Shown in pieces: positions 25,515 to 36,139 of a DNA stretch of 64,000 nt (positions are counted from its first letter, which is position 1; each line of letters starts with the position of its first letter). Under the pieces are notes generated by a model that saw only the letters and a program-made list of their open reading frames with translations, was not told the origin of the DNA and searched no databases. Source of the stretch: Leptodontidium sp. MPI-SDFR-AT-0119 (Eukaryota; Ascomycota; Leotiomycetes; Helotiales; Leptodontidiaceae); NCBI GenBank assembly GCA_020726505.1, contig JAHLEZ010000016.1, positions 930,001-994,000 of the forward strand. Reading direction: 5' to 3'. The position numbers were made by a program, and so were the translations under genes.

Positions 25515-26044
25515 TAGTGTTCCTAATAGTATTTGTAATATAGCTTACACCCCCCACTATAATAATATAGGACTATTCTCAAAAATACTGAGTAATATAA
25601 GATTAGTCCTAAAAATACTAAGTAATATTAATTAAAGATTTTTATATTAAATCTTATTACGTAGTATATTAATATACTGGCACGTGAGCTAAACGTAAGA
25701 TTAAGAGGTAAAGAAGGGGTAAAGAGGGGTAAGGAGGGGTAAGGAAGGGGGTTTTTAGCCTTATAAGTAAGGGGGCTATAACCCCTAGGTAGCTAAGAGC
25801 TTATATATACTAGTTTTAGAAATCTTATTACTTTCTAACTTAATTTATAAGAGAGTTCGAGGACTAGAATATCTCTAAGAGGCTTAGTACTGTATTCTCT
25901 TAATATATTAATATATTAGCGTATAATATAATAATACCTTTGCCCTTGTTAATACGTATAATCCTAGAGATACAGTATAACGTACGTATTAAACCGTCTA
26001 AATACGAAGCTAGTAATACAGAACGTACACTATTGGGAACACTG
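25515..26044 (-). mobile_element. hAT-like MITE, copy 2 (530 bp), inverted
   Basis: Reverse-complement copy of 24615-25144, also exactly 530 bp. The right end reads GGGAACACTG, preserving the hAT-like CAGTG terminus on the other strand, and the left end TAGTGTTCC shows the C-to-T change. Flanks AATACTTT (25507-25514) and AATACTCT (26045-26052) are an 8 bp duplication with one transition. The pair makes a roughly 1.4 kb inverted repeat. Confidence 0.85.
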
Positions 26045-26052
26045 AATACTCT

Positions 26053-27411
26053 TGGGGTCAATTTCCTTGCAGCTCTTAAAGTAGGCATCAGGCCTTCGAT
26101 AGGACGCTTCGGATGCTATATTGGAAAAGCAAAGAAAAACGCTGTCCGAGCCACGGCAAACGAAGCGCAGTGACAGAAGGGTTCGAGAGCAGCAGTGATG
26201 CAGGTCGACAACTATGGTAGCTTCTCTCTGTGACTTGTGTCGGAAGAGTGCTGTAAAGTCCAAGCGTGATAGAAGAGATCGGCCGCAAATTACCTCGTCG
26301 AGCAGGTCAATTACGATTCTGCCATCCAAACTTCATCTTTGGGCCGCGCCAAGGTCGGCATACGAGCGGCGCCGCACGGCCCGTGAGAAGTAACACGCAC
26401 CGAGCAATGTTCGACAAGCTGACTAGCTTTGGTTAAGTAGTTGTTCCAGCCATAAGAATAGATAGTCAAGACCTGGCCCTATCCGAAGGCTTAAAAGAAC
26501 GAAAAACGATAATAAACTTGGAATGTGCAGGCTAGCTGCCACGCGAAAGAAAAGAAGGCCAAAAAAAAAAAAAAAAAAAGGCACGCTGGCGGTGGAACTA
26601 AAACTTGAGGTAAGACTGCAGGAAAGGTATGAATGAACACGGACTGGAGCGCTACCTCATAGCTTTAGAATCAGCAACTGCTCACCCGAAGAAAGATTTC
26701 AAAGCACAAAGAAGCAGAGAGATAGGTAGGAATCCTTCCTGGTGTCAAATAGACGTCATGTGGCTGGTGGGGATATACTGTCCAGGGAGGGGGCCAAGGG
26801 TAGTACTAACACACATCCCTCTTAGCACTACTTATGTGTCGTTAGAAGGAGCCGCGAGCTGTGCTCTGGATAGCTGGCTGTCATATTGGAGACTTGTCCA
26901 ATGTTGTCGAGGCACCAATAGATAAGAAGATGTGACATCTTATCATGAGGCGGAGGGAGAGGGAAGAAGGCAACGGCGTTGGGAGAAACAGGACGAGTGT
27001 CTCAACTATCCAACCTGGGCGACGTGGGGAAACGCCTGGCGCTATGGAAACTTCCTCAACCACATGACACAATCGATGTCGCTCGATTGCCAAGCCGCTC
27101 CTCTCAATGGAAGACAGTTATTTGAACTTTGTTAATAGAAGGTCAGCATCCCCGGAGCTAACATTCCTATGCGCAAGTGCGAGTAGATCCTCCAATTTAT
27201 GCTTCAAGGAGAATCTTACAACTTTTGGCAGGTTAAAAAAAAAGGGAGCCAAGAAATTTCAAGTGTCTGTGCCTGTGCCAATACGTACCTACAGAACGAT
27301 AATTCGAGGATCCGCCCCTGGGGGTGTTCGGACGATCATCAAGCAAGCATTTGTCCCGTGTTCACTGTTCACCCGCACGGGTTCGTGGAAATTCCCTTTT
27401 CACCAAAGTCC
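26053..27411. other. GC-balanced spacer, no gene supported
   Basis: Normal composition with an A-run (26561-26579) and several overlapping short ORFs on both strands (up to 103 codons). None has a recognisable domain or a convincing start and intron structure. Confidence 0.45.
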
Positions 27412-27420
27412 GTTTTGACA

Positions 27421-29817
27421 GGCCGTATGTTTCTAATGCCTCGACTTTTCTAAAACATTATTTGGCATGGCTTAGCACCTAAACTATAGTGCCGCCTTAT
27501 GAAACGCGATGTAAACCTATAAATAATAATATAATAACATAATCAACTCACAAATTTGTAATATTTGTGCTTTCTATATAATGGCAAACTCTTTTATCTC
27601 TAGCGTTGGCCTCGACGCGCTTTTAGTAACGTTAGACCCCTTCACAGACCTTGGATTTCACCTTCTTGATTAAGAGCTCGATAACGACCTTATTCTTTAC
27701 GCTTCCTAAGAGAAGCTTTCCTGTCTTAAATTCGGTGATAAATTTAATTCTCTGCGAGCCTTTAAAGATGTTATTATCGATTAAATTGTCTATGAGCGTT
27801 GGGAACCGCGTTATAAGAAGAGCGAGATGTTGTATACAAGGTATACGTGTTACTTTAAGGACACTTGTTAATGGCGCGTGCGTTGTAATTGGTCTCCTAA
27901 AGCTAAAGAGGCTACGATATCTGTGTGGAAAGGAAAGTATACTTGCTTTGATTAAGTGCGTTATTAACAACCTATGGTAGCTCGTATTGCGTGCCTTTTA
28001 AAGTTAGTTCTAAAGCTTATGATAGTAAAGCGACGTATTTACATCTCATCGATTCGCGATTAAATCTTGCGGCACACGGAAACCTTAGTTTAAGATTAGT
28101 TGTTGTATCGATTAAAGAGACTATTAACGGAGGACTTTAAAATCAGTAAGTTAACGACTTCGCAAAGCTCCCTTAATATCTCGATCGACTCTACGAAGTA
28201 AGCCTCTACGTAGGCCAAGGGCTAGCTAACGAAGCCGACGACTTTATATTAGACCTTTTATTGACTAAAGGTGATGTTTTCAAACGCGTCTTTATTAGTC
28301 CTTATACCTCACGGTCGTAATATATTTATTTTTTGCTTTTTGTTGTGTTAGATAATATATATTTTCGGAATTGTTTTAAATAAACTCTCCTTCTTGTTAT
28401 TAGTCGTATAAGTAATAACGAGAGTTAGATTATAGCGTGGGCAATTATTAAATTAGAAAACGACGAATCTTAGTTGTAGTTTATAAAGAGATTAGTAAAG
28501 ACGATACCTAAGCTCGCAGATTAACTTACTTATGGCTTGCAGATTCTATACGTTATTTCCGATCGAAATTCTTTACTTTTAAAAGTAATGCTTACCTTCT
28601 TTCTTACTATTACCGACATATACTACTATTAGCACCTATTAAGAAACGTTTTGAACGTTACGAGGTATGTAAATAAGAAGGTAATTAAGGAGGCTTAGTG
28701 GAAATTCCCTTTTACGAAGAATGAAATCGAATGGAATCGCGCGATTATAAAGATAAGAGAATACGAAGGTTAAGAAGTAGTCGAATATATCGAAGGTCTT
28801 AATAAATCGAAGGTTTGTGTTTGGAAGCTCCCTAGTGTACGATACGGTTATAACTCTTCAGGCGTCGTGGAAGGATAAAATGGCCATATTCGAGAGCTTC
28901 GTGAGATAAGAATTATAGAGTTATTAGATACTTTATAGAATCAATCTTCGCGTAAACGTTAAGTTACTTACGAGGCCGCAAGTCAATAAATGAGTGATCG
29001 CGATCGTTATACTCCTTTTGCGCGGAAAAAGATTATAATAAATACCTTATAGTCTTAGAAAAGTGCGTAATAAGCCTTAATTATAACTTATATAGGGAGA
29101 GATAAAGTATTGGAGGCTCGAATACGTTGTTAATATAATAGAATAGGAGATAGAATACATAACGTACGTTATCAAGACTTTTAGTACTCTTACGGCTATT
29201 TCTAGGAGTAGTAATTACTTTGTAGCTACGTAATTACAGCTATTTGATTTGCTCGAAGAGATATTTAGGAATAAGTTGCTCTGTTTTAGGAGCCTTTATA
29301 CGTTTAAGTCTTATCTACGTACTATAACATCGTTAATAATCAAGGAAGTTATATAAATCTTTATATACGCACGATTAAAACTGATAATATTACTTTAGAT
29401 TAGACAGATCTAATATATAAAGCACCTTAACCAAAGCTAAATAAACCAGGTCTAAATTAAAAGAAGAGGAAAGAGATAGGAGATATGCCAGAAAAGCTAG
29501 TAGAACCTCTAGTATACTTACGTTGCGGGCAAATCGGGTATAATCAGAGAAATAAACAATGCCTTGCGTACTGCGCGTAACATAATAGTTATTAATATAT
29601 TCTGTAAGCTTATTTTGTTAATTTGCGTACTCTTGATTTATTATAATTATATAAATAGCCTTATTTTTACCTTCAGTTGTATTGTTAACCTTCAGTTGTA
29701 TTGTTATTTACAGGTTTAATTACATCGCGTTTTATAGGGCGGCATGCAAATTTGGCGGTTGAGCTATGTAAAATAATGTTCCACAAAAGTCGAGGCATTA
29801 GAAAGAAACATACGGCC
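27421..29817 (+). mobile_element. Mutator-like DNA transposon (MULE), 2.4 kb, RIP-degraded
   Basis: Ends carry long inverted repeats starting GGCCGTATGTTT; the similarity continues inwards for about 110 bp with small indels (for example an extra CTTT in the right arm). A perfect 9 bp duplication, GTTTTGACA, flanks it (27412-27420 and 29818-29826). A 9 bp duplication plus long TIRs is diagnostic for the Mutator superfamily. The interior encodes a broken transposase on the plus strand with the DNA-binding domain, a conserved core segment and a terminal zinc knuckle. Inactive because of many transition stops. Confidence 0.9.
27581..29580 (+). pseudogene. Mutator-type transposase, RIP-inactivated
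   Basis: Starts MANSFISSVGLDALLVTLDP at the ATG at 27581 and hits a stop 30 codons on. An N-terminal zinc-binding-like DNA-binding domain is visible (FNSLRAFKDVIID, RYKKSEMLYTRYTCYFKDTC, WRVRCNWS, ISVWKGKYTC). Mid-protein, near 28430-28500, IIAWAIIKLENDES and FIKRLVKTIPKLA match the MULE core block that usually reads AWALxxxEN.ESW. The C-terminus at about 29500-29580 has a zinc knuckle (RCGQIGYNQRNKQC; the expected His is Tyr, a C-to-T change). At least six in-frame stops. DDE residues not assigned. Confidence 0.8.
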
Positions 29818-29826
29818 GTTTTGACA

Positions 29827-30474
29827 GCTATCTGTGCTCTCCGAGGAGGCTAAGAGTCAATCTCATGATTCGTGAAAATGAGCAAGGAGACTTGCAGGAC
29901 GTTTGCACCTATCAATTGCTCGAGATGACACCCACCATAAGCGCAAAGTCGACTCTGCTACTCTGCGATTGTTCGCCCTTCGAGCTAGATTCTAATGGAT
30001 GTTCCCTGTTTAATACGTCACGTTCTGCCATTATTCGAATTCACAGAATATTGGTGTCCGTTGAACTGTCCCCGAAACGCCAACTTTGCCTCCCAGTCAG
30101 CTGTTCTCCAATCCGTTCACGGGAGCGGTCTTGAAGCAAAACATCGATTCTAATTTTACCCATTCTTGCAAGTTGCCAACTATCAGCGCTGCTGCATTCT
30201 TCCTCACTCAACTTCCTCTACCTTAACCACCGGAACAAGGGACTGCATCAACATCGAGAGCTGTATTCATAGAGGGATCTTATGAAGCCTTCTTCCGCAT
30301 TCGGCATCATATCCCCTCTCTTCCGTGGGGCTGTCAATCAAGAACCAAGTATGTGGGACCACCCCTGTAGCAACAAACCAGCGAGAATGCACGCTTGGCT
30401 GCTTCGTTTGGTCACGTGCAATGGTCACATCCCCCCCCCCCCCCCCCCCCCCCCGGCCCCAAAAAAACCCCCCT
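29827..30474. other. GC-balanced spacer with a C24 homopolymer
   Basis: No gene recognised. 30431-30454 is an uninterrupted run of 24 C, followed by GG, CCCC, seven A, six C and six T just before the 482 bp element. Short ORFs of up to 89 codons lack any known domain. Confidence 0.55.
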
Positions 30475-30482
30475 TTTTTCAA

Positions 30483-30964
30483 GGCCACAGCTAAATGGCC
30501 ATACGCTAAGCAAGCGAGCCGAAAGTGAAGAGTGCATTTATCACCACCAAGAGTTATATGAATAACTATGTACAGTGCATAACTAGGACTAATTCCAACT
30601 CATTAAAATCGTTATCTGCTTCAAACTCTGCATCTTGGGTATATACCTCAACCCCCCACCCCCCATACAGCAAATCCAGTAGCAATATCACTGTAAACTG
30701 CTACAGGGGGCGCCGGGGCCGCAAGGTCGAGGAACGGAAGTCATACTAGTGGTAGCAGTAGTAGTGGTACGTTGAGGTGTTTTTCCTCAGGTAGTTTAGA
30801 ATAGCTTCATTTTTGATTCTCAAGGGTAATTACGTAATTATGCACATTTATGATTTGCATCAGTGGCCCCCGCCACGCAGTACAAATTAGTATGGCACAG
30901 CGAGATTGATAAATGACACCCGCCAAGTCAATAAAATTTAGCGTATGGCCATTTAGCTGTGGCC
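30483..30964. mobile_element. Non-autonomous TIR element, 482 bp, not RIP-mutated
   Basis: A perfect 27 bp inverted repeat, starting GGCCACAGCTAAATGGCC (30483-30509 and 30938-30964), is bounded by a perfect 8 bp duplication, TTTTTCAA (30475-30482 and 30965-30972). The interior is GC-balanced with no ORF worth reporting. The 8 bp duplication suggests a hAT-type transposase in trans, but the terminus is not a classic hAT end, so the superfamily is open. Perfect ends and no RIP suggest a recent insertion. Confidence 0.85.
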
Positions 30965-30972
30965 TTTTTCAA

Positions 30973-31513
30973 GTCAAGGGGGAGAAGCAATCTTCACATC
31001 TTTAACCCCTATCCCGCTAGCCCTGAAAGAGGATGGAATACAGTGCATGAACGTTTCGATTGGCACCAGGTCTTCACACCCTATCGCTGGAGCTTTCGTT
31101 GCCCTTCAGTCAGTTCTACTTTCTACACCACGGGCAGTGGAATTCTGTTTTCGTGGCACGATCTGTCCCAAATGGGCTGACCCTGACTGATCAGTATCAC
31201 TGCCCACCAAATGGTCTGCGTCCAGGATTCTGAAGAACAAAGTCAAGCATTAACGGATGCATCCAGCATGGGATTCTTTCATTCGTTAGTATTTTGGGGT
31301 GGCATAAGTCTCATGAAGCAGCAAATTTCAGAGAAGCAGAAACTTAGTAATTTGAAATCCAAAATGGATTTAGGACTCAAATAAAAATCGAATGGTGGGG
31401 TTTTGCTAAAAAAGACCCACATCAGATACTATTAGACGCATTTCAACAGTGAAAGTGGCCCGCCTGGCAATAACTCTCCATTTTGTGCTGACTCTTTGCG
31501 ACAACCTTTACCT
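30973..31513. other. GC-balanced spacer, no gene supported
   Basis: No domain or intron-bearing frame seen on either strand. Confidence 0.45.
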
Positions 31514-31711
31514 TCAGCCGCAAGCGTACGAGTATATCGTGGTGGCGAAACCTGGTAAGCGATAAAGCCAAGCTAGGACTGATGGTAGGCGGTAGCTAAC
31601 TTCTGCCTCGGAACCAAAGGGAGTTAGATAGTGCAACGCAGCCAGAAGCGTGCTACTGGGTGCACGAGATCTTCGTAAGATGAACTCTATGTAAGCACGG
31701 AGAGGGATCAA
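31514..31711 (-). pseudogene. Fragment of a Pho80-like cyclin gene
   Basis: The first about 30 residues, IPLRAYIEFILRRSR followed by STLLAALHYL, match the start of the cyclin box of the intact gene at 42231-43051 (IPLRGYIEFILRRSR, STLLAALYYL). DNA similarity is obvious over about 31560-31700 against 42740-42880, with indels. The rest of the cyclin box is absent and the frame runs out quickly. This is a truncated paralogous copy rather than a gene. Confidence 0.7.
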
Positions 31712-32137
31712 GAACGCGATGTTGTGGTCAGTTTGTGGCGGTCCGTGAAAGAGTCACAGGGCTCTCTCCCTTGCGGAAAATTGTCGGAGCATAGGAGCGA
31801 GGATACCGAGATATCCACTCTGCCGTGGGCGACAGCAAATACTGGATCTCGGAGCTCTTGACGAAAGTGTCCCTTTGGGAATCAACTCGGCTTAATAAGA
31901 CTTAGCCCGAACACAGCTTCGCTTCGTATTGGGGTTTTGAAACACACTTGCCGATCTCTTTCAAAGTGGTGTGATATATGGTCTGATAATGCAAGCCACT
32001 TCGGAAACATCAAGCCACACGCCTTTCAACTTTGCCCTCATCTTCGCTACGCTCTACCTTCACCGTCGATTACCTGAAATGATAATTGACATGATGTCTA
32101 CCTAACAGCGTGCATTTTTCATCTACCCTCTTTGATC
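31712..32137. other. Spacer upstream of the carbonic anhydrase relic
   Basis: No ORF of note. It may hold the old promoter of the downstream relic; no element is identified. Confidence 0.4.
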
Positions 32138-32840
32138 ATGAAAGACTTTCTCGCAAATGTCGTGTACACCACAGCTCCGGCACCATCAGACTTAATACCT
32201 TCACTCCCGAAACCAAAACAGCAGATTCTCTAGGTTGGGTGCTCAGACAGCCAGACCATTGAGACGGATGCGCTCGCGTTCTACGCTAAGAGTTGTTCGT
32301 GCATAGAAATCTAGGGAACCAACTGTCCGCTGGAGGACACTAGCTGTATCAGCGCAATCGAGCTCTGTGTTGAGGTCCTCCAGGTATCTTGAAATATTTT
32401 GTCTTCAATTAGAAACATTTGACTAATATATTTTTCAGGTCAGACACATAATCATATGTGGATATTATGGCTGTGGCTTGATCAGTACTAGTTCGGACAT
32501 CAATTCCTTCGGGGGCTGGCTCTCGTAAGTAGTGATCCTGCAGTATTGAGATACACGGCGTCACGTCTTCCCTAGAAGCAATTTCCTGACCATCAATAGC
32601 AACCTAAACGAACTCCGAGCAGCGAGCGAAGGCAGACTCAGGCAAGGCACCGGGTTAGAAGAGCGTGACCGACAGTTAGTGGAGTTGAATGTCCTTGCAG
32701 AGGTTCATTGGGTTATGCAGCAGCCAAGTGTGATGAAAGCCGTCCGCGAGAGAGGCATGGGGGTGCATGGGTTCGTCTACGATTCAGTTCAGAGGTCATG
32801 CGTGAGGCTGGAAATATCTCTATTAGTCGATAGCAAGTGA
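32138..32840 (+). pseudogene. Beta-carbonic anhydrase, decayed, with two introns still visible
   Basis: Beta-carbonic anhydrases interconvert CO2 and bicarbonate at a zinc held by two Cys and one His. Start ATG 32138 gives MKDFLANVVYTTAPAPSDLI. The CxDSR block reads GCSDSQ (the Arg of the catalytic dyad lost), FVHRNLGNQLS appears only after a frame change, and HIIICGYYGCG replaces the usual CGHxGCG, so the zinc-binding His is Tyr. An in-frame TAG stands where TGG is expected before GCSDS. Introns 32384-32438 (branch CTAAT) and 32525-32575 are GT-AG and restore the frame. The C-terminus from 32576 (GLEERDRQLVELNVLAEVHW, HGFVYD) is fully open to the TGA at 32838. Active-site loss, a nonsense codon and frameshifts make this non-functional. 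Confidence 0.85.
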
Positions 32841-33546
32841 CGTACCTGCCATTGGATATTTGCTGTTTTCTTTTATCATTGCAAGTGCTTTACAGCTGGT
32901 GACAAGGATTTCGCTCAACCTAGACAGGATGTTTCAAGGGGATTTAGTTGCGCAAGGTATTCATAATTTGCGTCCCTGATCAAAGGAAAGCAAGCACGAA
33001 CTGTTGTGCGTGCAATCCAGATCACGTTGACATTCCTTGTCACGATCCAGGCCAATTCGCCGTAACACCCTCGCTCTCTGTCAGTGGGATGTCCTTCGCA
33101 CGGTATACCATGGGAATGACTGGTTGTAAACACTGTGATTCGAGTGATAGAATGGCTGACTGGGGTGACAATAGGGAAGGAGATTTTTGAATTGGTTGAG
33201 GCTCATGTTGAATGAACAGGTGACTGATCAGAAGATTGAAAAGCAGCGTTTGACAAGTATAACTGTGAACGAAGATTGAGACAAGAAGTTTCTGTTAATA
33301 TGGTAGCTCGGCGCGGGATGACCTGAAGCATTTTGCTTTTGTCTTCCAAGCCTTGTCACCCATCCCTATTTCACTTGCTTGCCGAGAGTGTCGAAAAACA
33401 TTCTAACCCCGCACCACCATGGCGAAAGGAATTTAATCCTCGTCTTCTGCTCTCCTGCCTCCTCCTAACCTAACCGGCGCCCAGCGGTATCAGACCCATC
33501 CCTCACGAGACGATAATATCGACGTAGCGCAGTCATCTCATAACTC
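32841..33546. other. Intergenic spacer upstream of the GID4-like gene
   Basis: GC-balanced; short ORFs on both strands without a domain. Likely contains the promoter and 5' UTR of the next gene; no motif is assigned. Confidence 0.45.
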
Positions 33547-34555
33547 ATGCCTACCCGAAGATGGCAGATCCAGTTGGCGACCACAGAGGAGGATGTTTCG
33601 CGCCAAGATGCGGTTGCGGCCATCGCAGAAATGCAACCGCTGCCGCCGGCTCTGTCAGACTCGCCATCACCTGGTCTAATGGAAACAGATGCGAGGATCC
33701 AATCGAGCGTCAAGCAAATAGATATCGACGAGGAGACTGCAGCTTCTGACACGATGTCTCCTATCAACGCAGAAGGAGAGGAGGAACGCAAGCCACCTAC
33801 GTCAACCAACAACTACCTTAGTTCTCCGTCTATGGGTCACGACTTCTCCAACATTCGTGTACGTGTTCATTCTCTTCAGCTACCAGATAGTCCGGTGTGC
33901 TAAACTAAATCCAATTGATAGCTCATATTTTCCAGCCCCTCTTCCTTCTTGCGCGCCGGTAGCAGATTCCATGGCACTCAACAATCCGAGCGGCTAGTTT
34001 TTGACATCCAAGTCGAGATCAAGCAAGTCAATATGAGAGAGTCGTTTTTGTGTGGATATTTTTGCATGCAAGGCATGTGGAACCTATCTGAGAAAGACAT
34101 CTAGCCAATTGCGGCCTAACATCTTGGTAGGCTTGACCGAAGACCACATAAACCTTACAACATACATCGAAGGCGAGATCATTGGCACAAAATATTCCTT
34201 TCTAACTCGACATCAAGACTGGGGTGCTAGCAAGAAGGTAGATCTGCAGCACTGGGCCGAGTTCTCTGCGTTCAGACCGTTCCAAAAGTCGGCGGGAAAG
34301 GATAACCTCTATATTCCCAACCTAACCCAACAGGAGAACATTTTTATGCGATGGAAGGAGCACTTCTTAGTCCCTAATCACCGGGTTCGGACAATCAGTT
34401 GCGCAAGTTTCGAAGGATTCTACTATATCTGCTTCAACCAGGTTCGGGGGACTATCAGCGGGCTTTACTTCCATGAGCAGTGTGAGAAGTGTGTTCTGCA
34501 ATCCAAGCTCGACGCTACTTTAGTTACTGACAGTAGCATAGCTTTCAACGACTAG
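33547..34555 (+). CDS. GID4/VID24-like substrate receptor of the GID/CTLH ubiquitin ligase
   Basis: Gid4 proteins bind Pro/N-degrons of gluconeogenic enzymes for ubiquitination by the GID complex. Exon 33936-34072 reads SFLRAGSRFHGTQQSERL then IKQVNMRESFLCGYFCMQ. Exon 34131-34555 reads LTEDHINLTTYIEGEIIG, DLQHWAEF, ENIFMRWKEHFLVPNHRVRT, ASFEGFYYICFNQVRGTISG. This is the whole conserved beta-barrel domain, without a stop. The two exons join in phase through a 58 bp intron with a GC donor (AAG|GCATGT) and branch CTAAC. An acidic, Ser/Pro-rich upstream ORF (33547-33858) is the natural N-terminus, followed by a putative intron 33859-33935. Its frame, however, does not join exon 2 through any consensus donor, so the N-terminus may be mis-modelled or frameshifted. 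Confidence 0.7.
34073..34130 (+). other. Putative GC-AG intron in the GID4-like gene
   Basis: Homology requires CMQG|LTEDH to be contiguous. The only junction giving this is CAAG|GCATGT at the 5' side and GGTAG|GCTTGACC at the 3' side, giving CAA GGC TTG. A branch-like CTAAC lies about 15 nt before the acceptor. GC-AG introns are a rare but genuine class in fungi. Confidence 0.7.
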
Positions 34556-35260
34556 AGCTGAAGCACATCGAGGATCGAGGTTGCTTTAGTGCAATTGAAT
34601 TTCGATAAGTAGTGAAAGAATGAAAAGTGTATTTGATATGAAGGAAGTGGAAATGGACCCCGGCAAGGTTCAGCTCCTCAGGATTGCCTCTCTTGTAGCA
34701 CATCGCCCAGCTCCACTTCGCATTTTGGCCCAAGGCCGAATGAGTGAGGCACAGAACAAGGTCGCAGGGCATAGCACGGTTGGGGTGGTGATGATGGACG
34801 GGCAAGTCATGACAGTCGCGGCAAAAGCAAATCAGTGGACAATTGCACGGGGAAATGTAGTTGTGGTCCAGAAGGAACGGGCGAGGGAGGATATGGAATA
34901 ACGATGTCCCTAATTACTCTTCGCTAACTTCAGCCGAAGGAAGATCCGAGGGTGATATAATGTTCACTATAGAATTCCAAGGACTGTATAGTGAAGTCTA
35001 CAAAGCATCTCTAAGAATCGTAGCGGACCGTGACACATGAGTATGTGCTGGTCAGAACCGTCACACAATCGAGGGAACATATTAAAGAATATGTAATCTT
35101 ATCTTCCGATGCGAATGCGCCAGGTTAGAAATTACTGTGATACGTGGTTAAGAAGTTATTTCAAAAATTTAGTTCACCCAATCCCAGAGCCATTAGGCCC
35201 CAATCTGTCCGAGTCATATCAGATCCAATCCACACCTTGCTTTCCGGCTATGTAATGCTG
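34556..35260. other. Intergenic, one unsupported small ORF
   Basis: A 93-codon ATG ORF at 34620-34901 (plus) has no recognised domain. It may be chance or the GID4 gene's 3' UTR. Nothing else seen. Confidence 0.4.
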
Positions 35261-36139
35261 CTAGTCTTCGGCAGCTCGCCAGAAAACCCAGGAAAGAACC
35301 ACAAACAACTTGAGCCCAGCCGCGATCCATAAAACACAGACGATGCCGATCGGACTGTGAGTTAACAAACCACCCATAATGATGCCGAACAAAAGCAAGA
35401 CCGGTGCATCGAGCCTGCGATTTCTCTCGGCGTTGTGCATGGCAAACAGGTCGGCATCTGAAAACAGATCACAGTAGATGCTCGTTAACGTGACGCTGGT
35501 GAGAGCGTTATATTTGAGCACTCTGCTTGTTACAGCCTGGCCACTGCTCTGGAAGGCGACCAACGCGATGGGTACGAGAACGCTCCAGCCAATCTCATCT
35601 TTCTCGTTGGTCGACTTTGGCCCCCAAGTAAGGATTGCTGCTGCCACGACGATCAATCCCATCTGTGCCAGGAACGACACGCAAAGCATCCAATGCAGGC
35701 TGGGCGTGAAGTACCGGTGAAAGCGGCTGAACCAGGAAGATCCAATGCAGAATGAGATGAGAGAGACGCCCGATTTGATCCACCGCTTCGACTCATTTGG
35801 TGCGGCCAAGCCGAGTCCAATGTAGATTGTATTTCCTAGACAAATCTCTGTTAGTCTGCACTGTGACATGGCTTTATATGATGATATGATCTGAAACGAA
35901 CCTGTCTGCATAGAAGCGAAGGACCCCCAAGTGGATATAGATGCGCTATCGAGGAGACCAGTGATAATATAGCACATGAGAAGAACTATATCGGCCAAAT
36001 CGCGATCGACATTGACCATCATCTCCTTGCGCCAGCCAGACTTTGACACCGGCTGCTCGTTATCGGCAGGTCCATGAGCGCCAGTCCTGTTGCCAGCCGT
36101 CGAGTTGCTCGAGGCGCCATATCCGTTTGATGGCGCCAT
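35261..36139 (-). CDS. DUF1275 (YoaK-type) multi-pass membrane protein
   Basis: A 270-residue predicted protein in two exons: 36139-35902 and 35835-35261, with a 66 bp intron (35836-35901) that is a multiple of three and therefore leaves the frame open. Splicing restores the family motif SMQTGNTIYIGLG, typical of the first DUF1275 segments. At least five or six hydrophobic stretches follow (LADIVLLMCYIITGLLDSAS, WMLCVSFLAQMGLIVVAAAI, WSVLVPIALVAFQSSGQAV, APVLLLFGIIMGGLL, IVCVLWIAAGLKLFVVLSW). Length is normal for fungal members. The function of the family is not known. Frame intact, start ATG at 36139 with a polar Ser/Asn-rich N-terminus. Confidence 0.85.
   Translation of the reverse strand: MAPSNGYGASSNSTAGNRTGAHGPADNEQPVSKSGWRKEMMVNVDRDLADIVLLMCYIITGLLDSASISTWGSFASMQTGSFQIISSYKAMSQCRLTEICLGNTIYIGLGLAAPNESKRWIKSGVSLISFCIGSSWFSRFHRYFTPSLHWMLCVSFLAQMGLIVVAAAILTWGPKSTNEKDEIGWSVLVPIALVAFQSSGQAVTSRVLKYNALTSVTLTSIYCDLFSDADLFAMHNAERNRRLDAPVLLLFGIIMGGLLTHSPIGIVCVLWIAAGLKLFVVLSWVFWRAAED

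Noticed and set aside
26030..26329. Overlapping ORFs of 60-99 codons on both strands next to the right MITE
   Set aside because: They start inside the MITE or overlap one another, with no domain or intron evidence.
27632..27970. 112-codon minus-strand ORF inside the MULE
   Set aside because: Antisense to the transposase N-terminal domain, which is recognisable on the plus strand.
30267..30528. Pro- or Gly-rich ORFs across the C24 tract
   Set aside because: Translations of a homopolymer in different frames.
33465..33812. 115-codon minus-strand ORF over the GID4-like N-terminal region
   Set aside because: No ATG-led domain; the plus-strand frame fits the downstream gene better.
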